Part shown: positions 1-9,409 of the stretch, piece by piece
Numbering within the stretch: the stretch's first letter is position 1
How the letters are laid out: each line of letters begins with the position of its first letter
DNA from: Bradyrhizobium sp. NAS96.2
Lineage (GTDB): Bacteria > Pseudomonadota > Alphaproteobacteria > Rhizobiales > Xanthobacteraceae
DNA length: 64,000 nt
NCBI RefSeq assembly: GCF_001908235.1
Contig: NZ_LGHK01000001.1
Location: 1 to 64,000, forward strand
Direction of reading: 5' to 3'
Program-made: the position numbers and the translations under genes
The notes under the pieces: model-generated
The model's database searches: none
Told to the model about the DNA's origin: nothing
Seen by the model: the letters and a program-made list of their open reading frames with translations, nothing else

Positions 1-111
1 AAATGGCAGCCCAATCCAGATAATAAATTGAACATTAGCATCAACGATGAGTGGTGGGCTGACCACTTCGAGGAGCTAACGGTGCGCTTTAAGGAATGGG
101 TACTAAGCTAG
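1..111 (+). CDS. C-terminal end of an unidentified protein (cut by window edge)
   Basis: Frame 1 is open from the first base and ends with TAG at 109-111, giving 36 residues that include INDEWWADHFEEL and end in KEWVLS. The segment is acidic and rich in aromatic residues and looks like real coding sequence. I do not recognise the family from so short a tail. The start and most of the protein lie upstream of the window. Confidence 0.5.
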   Translation, partial: KWQPNPDNKLNISINDEWWADHFEELTVRFKEWVLS

Positions 112-413
112 TGACATTGTCATATCCTTTTCACGGGGGCTTTTGCTGACGAAGAGAGATGGAGAGAGAGAGAATGCGGAGGCCTAAGGACCGACCGCTC
201 TTGTCGAGTCGGCCACCGCGTTCTTGTCTTTTATGTGTTTCCGCCGCGCGTTAAATCGCGCACACAAGTTTGAATGGCACTGGCCACCTCTTACGGCGTA
301 TCAGCGGCTTTTGTTTTTCGCACATTCTGGTCCATGTTTGAGATTCGCATAAGCGCTGCCGCAGCGAGCCTCTTTCCGGGTATCCTAAAGGGATACATCC
401 AGCGCGCCAGACG
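112..413. other. Stretch without a recognised gene
   Basis: This lies between the partial gene and the IS110 remnant. It contains a purine-rich GAGAGAGAGA tract near 160-174. I see no coding sequence or structured RNA. The far end of the IS110 transposase may extend slightly into it but is no longer readable. Confidence 0.4.
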
Positions 414-1041
414 CTACCGTCCACACGGCGCTCGCGCCGACCCGCTCCCTGGGACGCGAATTGCTTCGACTATCTCTTGGAGCGCGATCTGATGTGCGGG
501 GAGATCGAACTGCCGCTCGTGAAGCCAGCGCAGATAGCGCATCGTCCAACCCTTCTTGCGAAGGTAGGTACGGCGGTGCTTGAGCATGAAGGCGCTCACC
601 TGTTCACCTGTCGAGACCCGCAGCGCCTCAACCGCTGCGGCTCGAGCGCGAACGAGATCTCGCATCGCTCGTGACCTTCATCGGGAACCCACACCGACGT
701 CAGTTCGCCGGCGCGCAGCAACCGGGCGGGAGAAACGGCGTCTCGGCGGTTCGTCTTCACCCTATCGCCCGGCTTCCTTGGGATCGGCTATGGCACCACC
801 ACTGTGCATTCATGGCCGAGCGACCGGATCAGGCGATAAAGGCCATAACCGGTCGGGCCGGCTTCATAACAGAAGCGGAGGCGGTCAAACCGAGCGGCGA
901 TCCGCACTATGACGCGGCGGCCGAAGCATCGACCTCACCGGAGAAGCGAACCTCCCCTACCGGTCTGCGTCCGCAATCGCGACGGCATATCTCAGCTTGG
1001 CCACGTCGATTCCGACAAACCCTTCCCTATAATCCGCCACG
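414..1041 (-). mobile_element. Decayed IS110-family transposase (5' portion)
   Basis: Read on the minus strand from a GTG at 1041, the sequence begins with an N-terminus containing GFVGIDVAKL, which carries the first Asp of the IS110 DEDD RuvC-like domain. It continues as GEVRFSGEVDAS, then RFDRLRFCYEAGPTGYGLYR, a segment around KTNRRDA, and finally [20 protein letters not shown]. These blocks sit in different frames with stops between them, so there are at least three frameshifts or nonsense changes. Similarity fades after about position 414 and the C-terminal Ser-containing domain is absent. It is an inactive fragment, lying immediately beside an IS5-type remnant on the same strand. Confidence 0.75.
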
Positions 1042-1129
1042 GCTCGTCCTCCTGTGATGAGGATCGGCTCGGACCGCCCGAGCAACCCGCGGACGCGCAG
1101 TGTAGGGCGAGCCACCTCACCGGCAGCGG

Positions 1130-1465
1130 CGGACATACGGTCCTACGATTATTAGACATTCCGCAGGCGTGTGGCGCAAAATGCCTCCGAGCGACGGCGG
1201 TTATCGGCAACGATGCAGGCTTTCACGCCGAACCTCATAGGCGCGGCGGCTATAACCCCGCACTCCACCTCCGGGGTATCGAAAGAATGAAGCTTCCGTC
1301 CACGCCGGCGTTGCTATTGTGAGCGGATTTGCGTGGCTCAGCTAAGCCGGGAGGCGAACACCACCTGCAGCGCCGCGTGCCCCTCGATCTTGCGGCGGGT
1401 GTCGCGGATGAACCGGTCAGCCGGCCGCGCAGGATACCCGATGCAGTGTGGACCGCACAGAACTA
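1130..1465 (-). mobile_element. IS5-type transposase remnant
   Basis: Minus-strand translation gives PADRFIRDTRRKIEGHAAL near 1460-1360. After a break it gives HSFDTPEVECGVIAAA and FGVKACIVADNRR near 1290-1190. This follows the order seen in IS5-like DDE transposases, where an SLHAPEVECIGKGKAHKPYEFGVK block follows the first. Stops and frameshifts interrupt it. The IS110 piece begins directly where this one fades, which suggests an older IS5-type copy was hit by a later insertion or deletion. Family assignment is from remembered motif order only. Confidence 0.5.
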
Positions 1466-1558
1466 GATTTTTGCACCCTGGCTTGCGGCATTATTCCTCC
1501 TTCGCCCCGCACTATCAAGAATTAGCCTCGAGGGACGTGGCTTTCAGAATCCCGTCAG

Positions 1559-2608
1559 TTAACCAGCCCGCGCGAGATTGTCAGAATGGATTGTAATAAT
1601 ATCAGACAGAAGCGCATATGCTGTCTCCGTCCGCCCTGCTCCCGGACCTGATATCGTTACTGGTCCGAGCAACTCGGTATTGAGCGAAACCGCGTTGATA
1701 CGACCTGCAACCGCTGCGAGCGGGTGTCCGAGCGGCAGTCGTTTTGGACTAACGTTCGCGACCACACTCCCGTCCTTGTCACGAATGGCGGACCCAATTA
1801 GCTTCCATCGGGAGTTCTCCTTAAGCGCTGCGACGATCTCATTGAGAGACAATCTAGAGATTCCTTCGCAAGCAACGTCCTTTGGTTTGAGGTTTGCACC
1901 TAGTAACTCGTTCGCAAGGATCACGACTTTCAGTCTAATGTCGTTTCCTTCGATATCCGAAGTCGGATCTGCCTCAGCGTATCCCAGCACTTGCGCTTCC
2001 TTGACGGCGGAGAAACGATCGATGCCGCTCTCCATCCGCCCCAGAACAAAGTTTGAAGTCCCATTCAGAATACCCTCGAAGCCGGAGATCTGATCTCCAA
2101 TGAGCATTTTTTTCGCCATGCGCATTATTGGCGTTCCACTCATCACTGCACCTTCGTACTCGAATTTTACCCCCTGATTCTTCGCCAACGTCTTAAGCTC
2201 GCCAGCGGCAAGAGCCACTGCGCCCTTGTTCGTGGTTACGACATGTTTGCCGGCGTTAATTGCCCAACGGCAGTGCGTCGCCGCAGGCTCACCGTCTTGC
2301 GAGTTGGTAAACGTCGCTTCAACGATGATATCGGGCGGCGCTGACTTGATGATCTTTTCATTCTCTGCTTGGGAGCTACCGCCGGAAAGCTCCCCAAAGC
2401 CAACTTGAGCGAATTTTGACTCGATGATCACTTTCGGGTCGAGCCCATCGGGCGACACCACGGAACCAAAGCGAAGATCGCTGACTGCGACAATCCTTAA
2501 ACGGAAGCCAAGTTCACGCTCCCATGCCTCGTTCCTCGTTGCGACAAGCTCCGCCAAAGCTTGGTTCACGCCACCAAAGCCGATCAGTGCAACGTTGTAA
2601 GTCGTCAT
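1559..2608 (-). CDS. Homoserine dehydrogenase-like protein, short form
   Basis: This 349-residue protein matches the NAD(P)-dependent homoserine dehydrogenase fold, which interconverts aspartate semialdehyde and homoserine. The N-terminal Rossmann motif is VALIGFGGVN at residues 6-15. HVVTTNKGAVA, the GTSNF substrate loop, EADPTSDIEGND and the RLKVVIL segment with the family's catalytic Lys follow in order. Usual bacterial enzymes are about 430 residues and end in an ACT domain for threonine feedback. That domain is missing, so this copy is probably not threonine-inhibited. ATG at 2608 follows a GGAAAAG ribosome site. It is the last gene of a minus-strand group with a GntR regulator, an M24 peptidase and an MmgE/PrpD protein, which suggests a specialised rather than housekeeping role. 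Confidence 0.85.
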   Translation of the reverse strand: MTTYNVALIGFGGVNQALAELVATRNEAWERELGFRLRIVAVSDLRFGSVVSPDGLDPKVIIESKFAQVGFGELSGGSSQAENEKIIKSAPPDIIVEATFTNSQDGEPAATHCRWAINAGKHVVTTNKGAVALAAGELKTLAKNQGVKFEYEGAVMSGTPIMRMAKKMLIGDQISGFEGILNGTSNFVLGRMESGIDRFSAVKEAQVLGYAEADPTSDIEGNDIRLKVVILANELLGANLKPKDVACEGISRLSLNEIVAALKENSRWKLIGSAIRDKDGSVVANVSPKRLPLGHPLAAVAGRINAVSLNTELLGPVTISGPGAGRTETAYALLSDIITIHSDNLARAG

Positions 2609-3052
2609 GACGCTTTTCCAAGATAATTTGCCAGCTATCTATATTGAAGCCCGAACCACTAAAAGCAAGGTGTTAGCCAAACGAAACTGCGGATCGCTCT
2701 GTCCAATGTTTATCGCCATTCCGTTGGCAATTGCTGGCTCAACTTGGAACGCCGATCGAGAGCACTAACCCAAGCGCGTTACGACGAAGAGCACTCGACT
2801 TCGAAGCATCGCTCCGCACTCGAGCGTGATACTTTTCAGAGCGCTAGGCTATTCGCATGCACAACCCCGATCGTTGAAAAGAGAAGCCCGCTGCGGCTAA
2901 GGAGACTCTGCTTAACCGTAATCCCCTTCCAGTTTTCCTCTTCCGCTGAACGGAATCTGCAAGGCCGATTGAGACAAGCACCGCCTTCGAGGAGAGCCTC
3001 CTGCACCATCGAAATGCATCTAAGCTTGCATCCGGTCGTATTGGAGCTCGTT
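2609..3052. other. Gap between the regulator and the dehydrogenase
   Basis: About 440 bases contain no recognised gene on either strand. It must carry the leader and perhaps the promoter of the dehydrogenase gene. Its length suggests that gene is not simply cotranscribed with the regulator. I could not pick out a convincing operator or terminator. Confidence 0.4.
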
Positions 3053-3838
3053 TCAGATCGGACTCGATTGGCGATTTGATCCGACGCGACCCCGCCTAGA
3101 TGGCCGGCGTGATGATCGCGACTCGCTCCATTTTAGGGACGGCCGGCAAGAATAGGCGAGTTGGTCGAACGGAGCTTGGGCAAGACCAAACAAAATCATC
3201 TCTGCGTCGCTTGTCGTACATTTATAAGAACGGCGCAGCATCGGATAACCGGTTGGTACTCCGAAGAGGCTCCCGAGCATGCCTGTAGCGGGAGCCGCGT
3301 CAATTACTAAGTCGGTATTCACGACGTAGACACTATGACTCTCTAGCGCCATCGTTACAAAGCGCTCACCGAGCCCCTCTACTATCCCGGCTTCTACATC
3401 GGACGAAAGATAGGTGGACTCATACATCACGGGCACGCGATCATCGAAGATAAGCTTACGGACACATAGCATGGCCTGCTTAGGCGGCCCGAATGCGCCT
3501 ATTGCTGGATCAGATATCTTTTCCCGCGTGATGGACAACAGCTGGATCGTCGCACCGTCAACAGTAGGTGCGGCGACATCGAGCCTGCGTAGCATCCTTG
3601 TCTGCTTCTTCACATAGGTCCCCTTACCTCTGAACGAAACGACAACTCCCGTGGTTTGTAGATCGTGTAAGGCTCGTTTGATAGTGATTCGACTGACGCC
3701 AAATTCCTCAGCGAGCATAGCCGTGGATGGGATGGGAGCGCCCGGCGGATAGGTATGGCTCTCTATTCGCCTAAGCACTTCCCCACGAACCGCCTCATAC
3801 AGCAACGATGATGAGGTTCTTAATGGTAGCTTATTCAC
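3053..3838 (-). CDS. GntR-family regulator with UTRA effector domain
   Basis: The likely start is GTG at 3838, preceded by GGAGAAGG; the 62 codons open upstream look non-coding. The product is 261 residues. An N-terminal winged helix spans about residues 10-75, with YEAVRGEVLRRIES, the recognition segment EEFGVSRITIKRAL and GKGTYV closing the wing. The C-terminal part, with LLSITREKIS and later YESTYLSSDVEAGIVEGL, matches the UTRA ligand domain of the HutC subgroup. Such proteins usually repress a neighbouring catabolic or transport operon until a small ligand binds. Placed between the M24 and homoserine dehydrogenase genes on the same strand, it most likely controls this cluster. The ligand is unknown. 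Confidence 0.85.
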   Translation of the reverse strand: MNKLPLRTSSSLLYEAVRGEVLRRIESHTYPPGAPIPSTAMLAEEFGVSRITIKRALHDLQTTGVVVSFRGKGTYVKKQTRMLRRLDVAAPTVDGATIQLLSITREKISDPAIGAFGPPKQAMLCVRKLIFDDRVPVMYESTYLSSDVEAGIVEGLGERFVTMALESHSVYVVNTDLVIDAAPATGMLGSLFGVPTGYPMLRRSYKCTTSDAEMILFGLAQAPFDQLAYSCRPSLKWSESRSSRRPSRRGRVGSNRQSSPI

Positions 3839-4192
3839 AAACCTTCTCCATTGCGTGTGGCCCAAAGCTGACGTCGATCCATGACAACTCCGGTGACGGA
3901 TCAAGACCTCGACACGTTGCGTGTTGGCCGATCGTAAACCCACTCGAAATCTGAGACAGTCAAGCATGGGGACGTAAAGACGAGGCCCTATTAAGCTCGC
4001 GATTACTAATTGGAAGCACAACAACGCCGGCTTTGCTGCACACTCGATCTTGCGTCAAGTTTCTCGGCCGGCAAGATCACCATTGCATTCATAACCAAGC
4101 GGCTTGGGGATGCGGAGCTACCAATCCGCGCGTGCAACACGAACGGTTTTAGGCCGTCACAGTCGCTGCGTGGTGAGATTTGCAACGAGCAC

Positions 4193-5362
4193 TCAAATTT
4201 CGACAACAGGCAGTTTGGCCGGTGAGAGTTCTGTCAAGAACTCAGGACCGCTCGGCGTAACCCTGAACACTTCTTCCATTTGAAACACGCCGTCGGCGGC
4301 CTCGAGCTTTGGCTCTACATGCAGAATCATGTCTTCCAGAATCATCTCCGTAGAACCGGCCATCAGAGACGGCGGTTCCGTCAGCGCCACCCCCGAGCCA
4401 TGTCCGACACGTCCGGCGCTGCCGACATTGCAGAGCCTCCGAGCAGACCAAAGCTTGTCAAAGAACGCATATACGTCGTGTCCAGTCATGCCTGGCCGGA
4501 TTCCTTGGGCCAGACGGAGCGTAACACCTCTTACGAAATCATACATCCGCTCTTGTTCCTGCGTCGCCCGGCCCACCTTAGCCATCCGGCTTACGTCGCT
4601 GATCTGATCGGCACGGCGCGCACCTATGTCGACCCAGACGAAGTCGTCGTGTTGCAGCCTGCTGTCCGAGTTCGGCTGGGCGTAGCTTTTTCCTCCCCGT
4701 CCAAAGCGAACCGGGAGCCACTCGACGCTGTCTGCACCGAGGCCAATCATGCGTTGCGTGAGCAATTGCCCATATTTGTATTCGCTCATCCCCAGTTGGA
4801 GGTCCAGCAACCCATCGAAAAATGCATCAGTCGCAATCTTGCAGGTTACTTTTTTGGCTTGTAGCTCGTGCTCCCCCTTAACGGCGCGCTGTCTCCAAAT
4901 CAGTTCGGCAGCATCCGCCAACCGAAAGTAATGCGGGGCGCCGCGCAGAGAATCGACCAAGGCTAGCGATCCGCGGCCGAACATATCTTGTCCGTAATCC
5001 AAGCCGATGACAGATCCGTTCGGAAGCTCTCGCAGTAAGTTGCCGGCGCTCTCGAGGGCGGCTTCGGTGAACCCGTCATAGAAAATCGGATGCACATCCG
5101 GATTACGACCACAATATTCGTTACGTTGCTCGATCCGGTTGATCAGAATTGAAATCCCGCATTTGTCGCGCCGAACAATTCCCAGCAATGGACGCGTGTC
5201 GGAGATCCAGGATAGCGTTCGGAATCCTGTGTAGTACTCGAAATTGCAACGAGACGTAATGACAAGCGCATCGAACGGCGACTCGATCATGTTTTCCTTC
5301 AGACGAGAGATTCGACAGCTTATTTCAGCCTCGCCCGGCCAGGAGGGAATCGCGGTTGACAT
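4193..5362 (-). CDS. M24-family metallopeptidase (Xaa-Pro dipeptidase/creatinase-like)
   Basis: The 389-residue reading from ATG 5362 (after an AAAGG ribosome site) has the two-domain layout of prolidase/creatinase proteins: an N-terminal creatinase-type domain, then a pita-bread catalytic domain from about residue 160. All five dinuclear metal ligands are in place: D245 in WVDIGA, D256 in SDVSRM, H321 in GHGSG, E350 in HVEPKL and E363 in QMEE. It should therefore be an active hydrolase of an Xaa-Pro peptide or a creatine-like amide. It lies about 115 bases after the MmgE/PrpD stop on the same strand, probably in one operon. The true substrate cannot be read from sequence. Confidence 0.85.
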   Translation of the reverse strand: MSTAIPSWPGEAEISCRISRLKENMIESPFDALVITSRCNFEYYTGFRTLSWISDTRPLLGIVRRDKCGISILINRIEQRNEYCGRNPDVHPIFYDGFTEAALESAGNLLRELPNGSVIGLDYGQDMFGRGSLALVDSLRGAPHYFRLADAAELIWRQRAVKGEHELQAKKVTCKIATDAFFDGLLDLQLGMSEYKYGQLLTQRMIGLGADSVEWLPVRFGRGGKSYAQPNSDSRLQHDDFVWVDIGARRADQISDVSRMAKVGRATQEQERMYDFVRGVTLRLAQGIRPGMTGHDVYAFFDKLWSARRLCNVGSAGRVGHGSGVALTEPPSLMAGSTEMILEDMILHVEPKLEAADGVFQMEEVFRVTPSGPEFLTELSPAKLPVVEI

Positions 5363-5477
5363 CCTTTGCTTCTCCATAGACGTCCATTGCATTAAAAGAT
5401 GAGATACGGGTTCCGTACGCTTTCTTTGAACCGACCGGCTTCGGGCTCTCAATTAGAATGAACGACCTCATGCTCAC

Positions 5478-6941
5478 CTAAGTTCGGGTTGTACTCAGCA
5501 AGCCGCGAAGCTCGCTCAATGAGCTAAACCGGTCGATATTCATCGCTGTCTCGACAATTTGCTCTCCATGCATTTCAACACGCGTCCCGCGCACATTATG
5601 CAGAAATTTTTTCTCGACGTCGGAAGCACTAAAAGGTCTGCGCCAATGACCGGGTGGCCACGCGACGGTTGAACTGAAATGCTGGCCGTCCTTCAAAGAG
5701 ATCATTACTGACGACATACACTGGCCATGGCTCCAGAATGCTGCTTCAGCAGTGGGATCGACTTCGATTTGGATTTTTCTCATCAGCGCCGACACGCTAT
5801 CGCTTGCCATAATCGCCGGAGAGTACCACTCCCTTCCCACCTCTATCGAAAGCAAAGCCATGGCTGAGACGTATTGCACCGAGAATTGAGCATCAATCCA
5901 GGAAGAAGGCGCGCTGTCTGAAAACCACTCAGCTATTCTTGAGAAACAACGAATCCGTAGTTGATCTACCTTCTTATGATCAATGTGATATACGTCGACG
6001 AGCCGCGAAATTGCATCAATCGTGGTATGAAAAAAGCCACAACATGGGAATGCCTTGAGCGATGTTTCTCTTGTACGCCACACTTTCCCAAGGCCTGCTG
6101 AGAGATGGGTTGGGTCGAATTGATCGGATCCAATTATCTTCGCAAACCCCCTTTCTGCATCGCTTAGCATTGAGAACGGACCGACGATGTCTTGACGAGC
6201 GCAGATGGCCGCATCGAGACCACCCAGAGCCATCTGACCATAGTTTGCTTTGAGAGCATGAGCTGGCCGACCGTATTGAACGTACCAAACGGGAAGACTT
6301 GTATTGGCAGCGGCATGCCCTAGAGCAGATCGAAATTGCTCCTCCGACCCGCCTGACACGACCATAGCGGCAGCGCCAGCTGCCAGGCCGTGCCACGCAT
6401 GGTAGACGGCTAGTTTTCGATAGGTTTCCGGGCTCGCTCTAGTCGCATCATGAACGCGTACACCTGCCTCATAACCAGCAACGACTGCCGCGAGAAACTG
6501 CTGCGGTGTTGTATTGAGATGCTCCGCCATAGCTAAGGCTGCGGGTATTATTGTTGCGCTTGGATGACCAAACGTTGCATCCTCGTAGTCAAGCACATCA
6601 GACAACCAAGCGTTCAACTTAGCTGCCAAGGATGGCGACAGTCGCAAGGAAGTGCCGGGAACGCAGCAGCCGTTCGGTTGGTTTCCGGTACCATATGCAG
6701 TCAAAATCTTCTCGCCGAGAGGCGTGATCGTCCCCGATATGATACAGCCTAGCGTATCAAGCGTAATAAGCTTTGCCGTTTGAAGAACATCGCTCGGAAT
6801 ATCTTCGTACCTTAAATTGGTAAGAAAGCGCGCTAAACACCCAGCATCCTCGTGAAGTGAGCTGCGTGGAAAGAGGATGTGTTCAAATGAGGAGAGCGCC
6901 CCAGTTTTCTCAACGAAAGTGTCGGTTCTTTCTATCGGCAT
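5478..6941 (-). CDS. MmgE/PrpD-family protein
   Basis: This 487-residue protein belongs to the MmgE/PrpD family, which includes 2-methylcitrate dehydratase, cis-aconitate decarboxylase and iminodisuccinate epimerase. Typical features are LARFLTNLRYEDIPSDV near residue 36, DTLGCIISG, the DYEDATFGHPSATIIPAALA segment and KAFPCCGFFHTTIDA in the C-terminal half. ATG at 6941 follows GGGAAAG. It is the first gene of a minus-strand group with an M24 peptidase, a GntR regulator and homoserine dehydrogenase. Family membership does not fix the substrate. With no citrate synthase or PrpB homologue nearby, a propionate role is unlikely. Confidence 0.85.
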   Translation of the reverse strand: MPIERTDTFVEKTGALSSFEHILFPRSSLHEDAGCLARFLTNLRYEDIPSDVLQTAKLITLDTLGCIISGTITPLGEKILTAYGTGNQPNGCCVPGTSLRLSPSLAAKLNAWLSDVLDYEDATFGHPSATIIPAALAMAEHLNTTPQQFLAAVVAGYEAGVRVHDATRASPETYRKLAVYHAWHGLAAGAAAMVVSGGSEEQFRSALGHAAANTSLPVWYVQYGRPAHALKANYGQMALGGLDAAICARQDIVGPFSMLSDAERGFAKIIGSDQFDPTHLSAGLGKVWRTRETSLKAFPCCGFFHTTIDAISRLVDVYHIDHKKVDQLRIRCFSRIAEWFSDSAPSSWIDAQFSVQYVSAMALLSIEVGREWYSPAIMASDSVSALMRKIQIEVDPTAEAAFWSHGQCMSSVMISLKDGQHFSSTVAWPPGHWRRPFSASDVEKKFLHNVRGTRVEMHGEQIVETAMNIDRFSSLSELRGLLSTTRT

Positions 6942-7109
6942 TGTCTTTCCCGCATCTAACGGTCTGTCGAATTGGCCTTTGCTAACTTCTCTAGTATGCG
7001 CCTTAAGATACGCAGCTGCGTCCGTTAACGAATGTCGGGGCTTACTCGCCGCATATGAAGGACGAAACTGGTGGACTGAGGGCCCCTTGCTAAGGGACGA
7101 TGTTGTTCA

Positions 7110-9065
7110 TCATGCAACACCACATCGTTCTTGGCTGCGGGTGCCAGTTGATAAGGCCTTGTGCTCCGTACGCAGCGGGTCACGTAGTTGCTGTTGCATG
7201 TGGCCCACTCGCATCTCCAGAAATTCGAGGCGGTCAAGCAGCAGGGCGACTGCCTTGCCCACCGGCTTCGGCATCAAATGGTGGTCCAGATCGATATAGC
7301 CGGAACCGCGAGACTGACTATTTTGCGACCGCACCACTCTTGCTGGGATGCCTACGACGGTAACATCAGTCGGAATACTTTCGTTGACGACCGAGTTGGC
7401 GCCGATACGCGCGCCGTGGCCGACCGTGATTGGCCCTAGGATCTTTGCACCTGCGCCAACCACTACCCCGTCCTCCAGCGTCGGATGGCGTTTGCCGGAT
7501 GACCATGGCCATGTTGCGCTGCCGAGCGTAACACCATGATGGAGCGTCACATCGTTGCCAATCTCCGCGGTCTCGCCGATGACGACACAGGCGCCATGGG
7601 CGATCAAAAATCGGGAGCCAATCGTCGCGCCAGGATGAATCTCGACATTGGTTAAGAAGCGGCCGAACAATGATAGCAGCCGGGCGGAAAGCCGCCAGCC
7701 GGCCCTCCAGAAGCGGTTAGCAATCCGGTACCAGATCACAGCTTGGACACCAGGACAGGTGAGCAATATGTCCAACCGGCTGCGCGCTGCCGGTTCGCGC
7801 AGCCGGACGCCAGCGATGTCTCCGCGGATCAGAGCGAGCACGGTAGGGGCTCGTGGCTCACGGCAGCGGAACCGGAGAAGAAGATGCTGACCGTTGACGC
7901 GTCGCGCGCAACGTAGCAAAGAGCCCCTGCAGATATCGCGCCAGCTTACGACGATGATGTTGCGCTCGGCCTGCCCCTGCTCGACCGCATACTTGCGGAT
8001 ACGCGCGAGAGTCCTGAGCGCTCGCCGTACATTGACGTTAAACTGCTGAGAGAGCCGTGCGACAGCGGCAGAAGACCATGAACCACTGCCAAACAAAGTG
8101 CGATTGGAGCACCCAAGCCGAGGCGGACCGATCGATCGATAAATGCGATGATCGTTCTGTCCGTCGACGTGGACAATTGATTTAGGCGTCAATACATGAT
8201 CACCGAGACTTGCATTTCTGTCAATGTTCGCGCGCGCGGCTGCGATCGCGACCAATGCGGAGACGTTATCCAGTTCTGAAAGCACGATACCGGTGTTGTG
8301 TCGGTAGAGCTGTTTCAGTGCAACCGCGACGTCCTCCAGCCCCGCGTTGGCAGCGCGCTTACCCAAGCAGTTCACAGCGACCGAGGCATGGCTCGCGCCC
8401 CCCTTGATTGCTGCGAGCGTGTTAGCAGTGGCGAGCCCGAGATCATCCTGTCCGCCAAATTCCAATTCGAGATCGGTGGTTGCGCGCAAACGGACGACAA
8501 GTTCATAAGCCGAGAGAGGATCGAGGACGCTAAACGTGTCGGAGACACAAAAGCGCCTCGCCCCCGAGGTCTTTGCGGTTGCGATCAGCGAGATGAGAAA
8601 ATCAACATTAGCGCGGGAGGCGTCCTCGCCCGCTACAGCCACTTGAAGCCCTCGCTCGCGGGCGTAACTGACCACCCGGCGCACCCGCCGCAGCGCCAGC
8701 TCGCGATCACCACCAAGCTTAGCGGCGATTTGAACGTCAGAGGCCGGAATCGTGACATTGACCATCGACACTTTCGCCTCGATTGCCGCATCGACATCGG
8801 CTTCACGCATACTGCAGCAGCCGATGGTCAGGAGCGGAAGACCGGCCTCGGCAATGGCTCGGATAGACCCAATTTCCTCTTTGCTCAGTGCTGGAGTGCC
8901 TGCCTCGATCTCGGTGACGCCCGCCCGTGCCAATGCCTGCGCAATTATCAGCTTTTCGGCAGCAGTAAAGGTAGCGCCGGGCGCCCGCGCGCCATGCCTA
9001 AGCGTCGCGTCGCTGAGTACGATGGACGTCGTCTCGGAGCATTTGGCAGTATTCGCGGTGATCAT
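7110..9065 (-). CDS. NifV-like/serine acetyltransferase (CysE) fusion protein
   Basis: The best start is ATG 9065, eight bases after GAGGAGG, giving 651 residues. Residues 15-365 follow NifV homocitrate synthase (DATLRHGARAPG, EDASRANVDF, GLATANTLAAIKGGA, an AELGRS-like tail). Residues about 440-585 are a left-handed beta-helix serine acetyltransferase with EIHPGATIG, AHGACVVIGETAEIG and KILGPITVGHGARIGANSVV. The C-terminal MPKPVGKAVALLLDRLEFLE matches nif-linked SATs. The NifV part looks dead. The metal-ligand Asp of RDGEQ is H24, and the HxHDD pair is G204/Q206 in FGGQDD. The SAT catalytic His (H490) is kept, though the Asp usually before it is Ala. The likely role is O-acetylserine for cysteine and Fe-S cluster supply; homocitrate synthesis is doubtful. 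Confidence 0.85.
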   Translation of the reverse strand: MITANTAKCSETTSIVLSDATLRHGARAPGATFTAAEKLIIAQALARAGVTEIEAGTPALSKEEIGSIRAIAEAGLPLLTIGCCSMREADVDAAIEAKVSMVNVTIPASDVQIAAKLGGDRELALRRVRRVVSYARERGLQVAVAGEDASRANVDFLISLIATAKTSGARRFCVSDTFSVLDPLSAYELVVRLRATTDLELEFGGQDDLGLATANTLAAIKGGASHASVAVNCLGKRAANAGLEDVAVALKQLYRHNTGIVLSELDNVSALVAIAAARANIDRNASLGDHVLTPKSIVHVDGQNDHRIYRSIGPPRLGCSNRTLFGSGSWSSAAVARLSQQFNVNVRRALRTLARIRKYAVEQGQAERNIIVVSWRDICRGSLLRCARRVNGQHLLLRFRCREPRAPTVLALIRGDIAGVRLREPAARSRLDILLTCPGVQAVIWYRIANRFWRAGWRLSARLLSLFGRFLTNVEIHPGATIGSRFLIAHGACVVIGETAEIGNDVTLHHGVTLGSATWPWSSGKRHPTLEDGVVVGAGAKILGPITVGHGARIGANSVVNESIPTDVTVVGIPARVVRSQNSQSRGSGYIDLDHHLMPKPVGKAVALLLDRLEFLEMRVGHMQQQLRDPLRTEHKALSTGTRSQERCGVA

Positions 9066-9192
9066 GGGAAGCTCCTCCTCGCCCTTGGCCAAGTAGGCGT
9101 CGAGCAAGTCGCATGCCACCCTGCATTTGTCCAAGGTGTCCAAGAAACCGTAGTTCGCCGTGCAGCCGGATTGTAGCAAATTCGACAGTGTC

Positions 9193-9208
9193 GCAACGCC
9201 GACACCAT
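9193..9208 (-). promoter_or_regulatory. Weak candidate -24/-12 (RpoN) promoter for the NifV-CysE gene
   Basis: Reading the minus strand, TGGTGT-CGGCG-TTGCGA has GG and GC exactly ten bases apart, about 115 bases before the chosen start. The -24 half departs from TGGCAC. No TGT-N10-ACA NifA site was found in the next 250 bases upstream. Treat it as a suggestion only. Confidence 0.25.
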
Positions 9209-9409
9209 CGCGCTTGCAGCTCGGAACTCCGGATTTGTCTCAAACCGACTGGTGACCTAATCGGACGATGCGAGAGGATTCATGTCCCGACCGCCGCTGA
9301 CGTGCCTCGATGGTATGATGTAACACATTTGATACTGTTCTCGCGCGACCGGCCGGTTGTGCAAGCGTTGTACCGCGCTGGTAGGCCCTACGATCTAACT
9401 CGCGTGACC

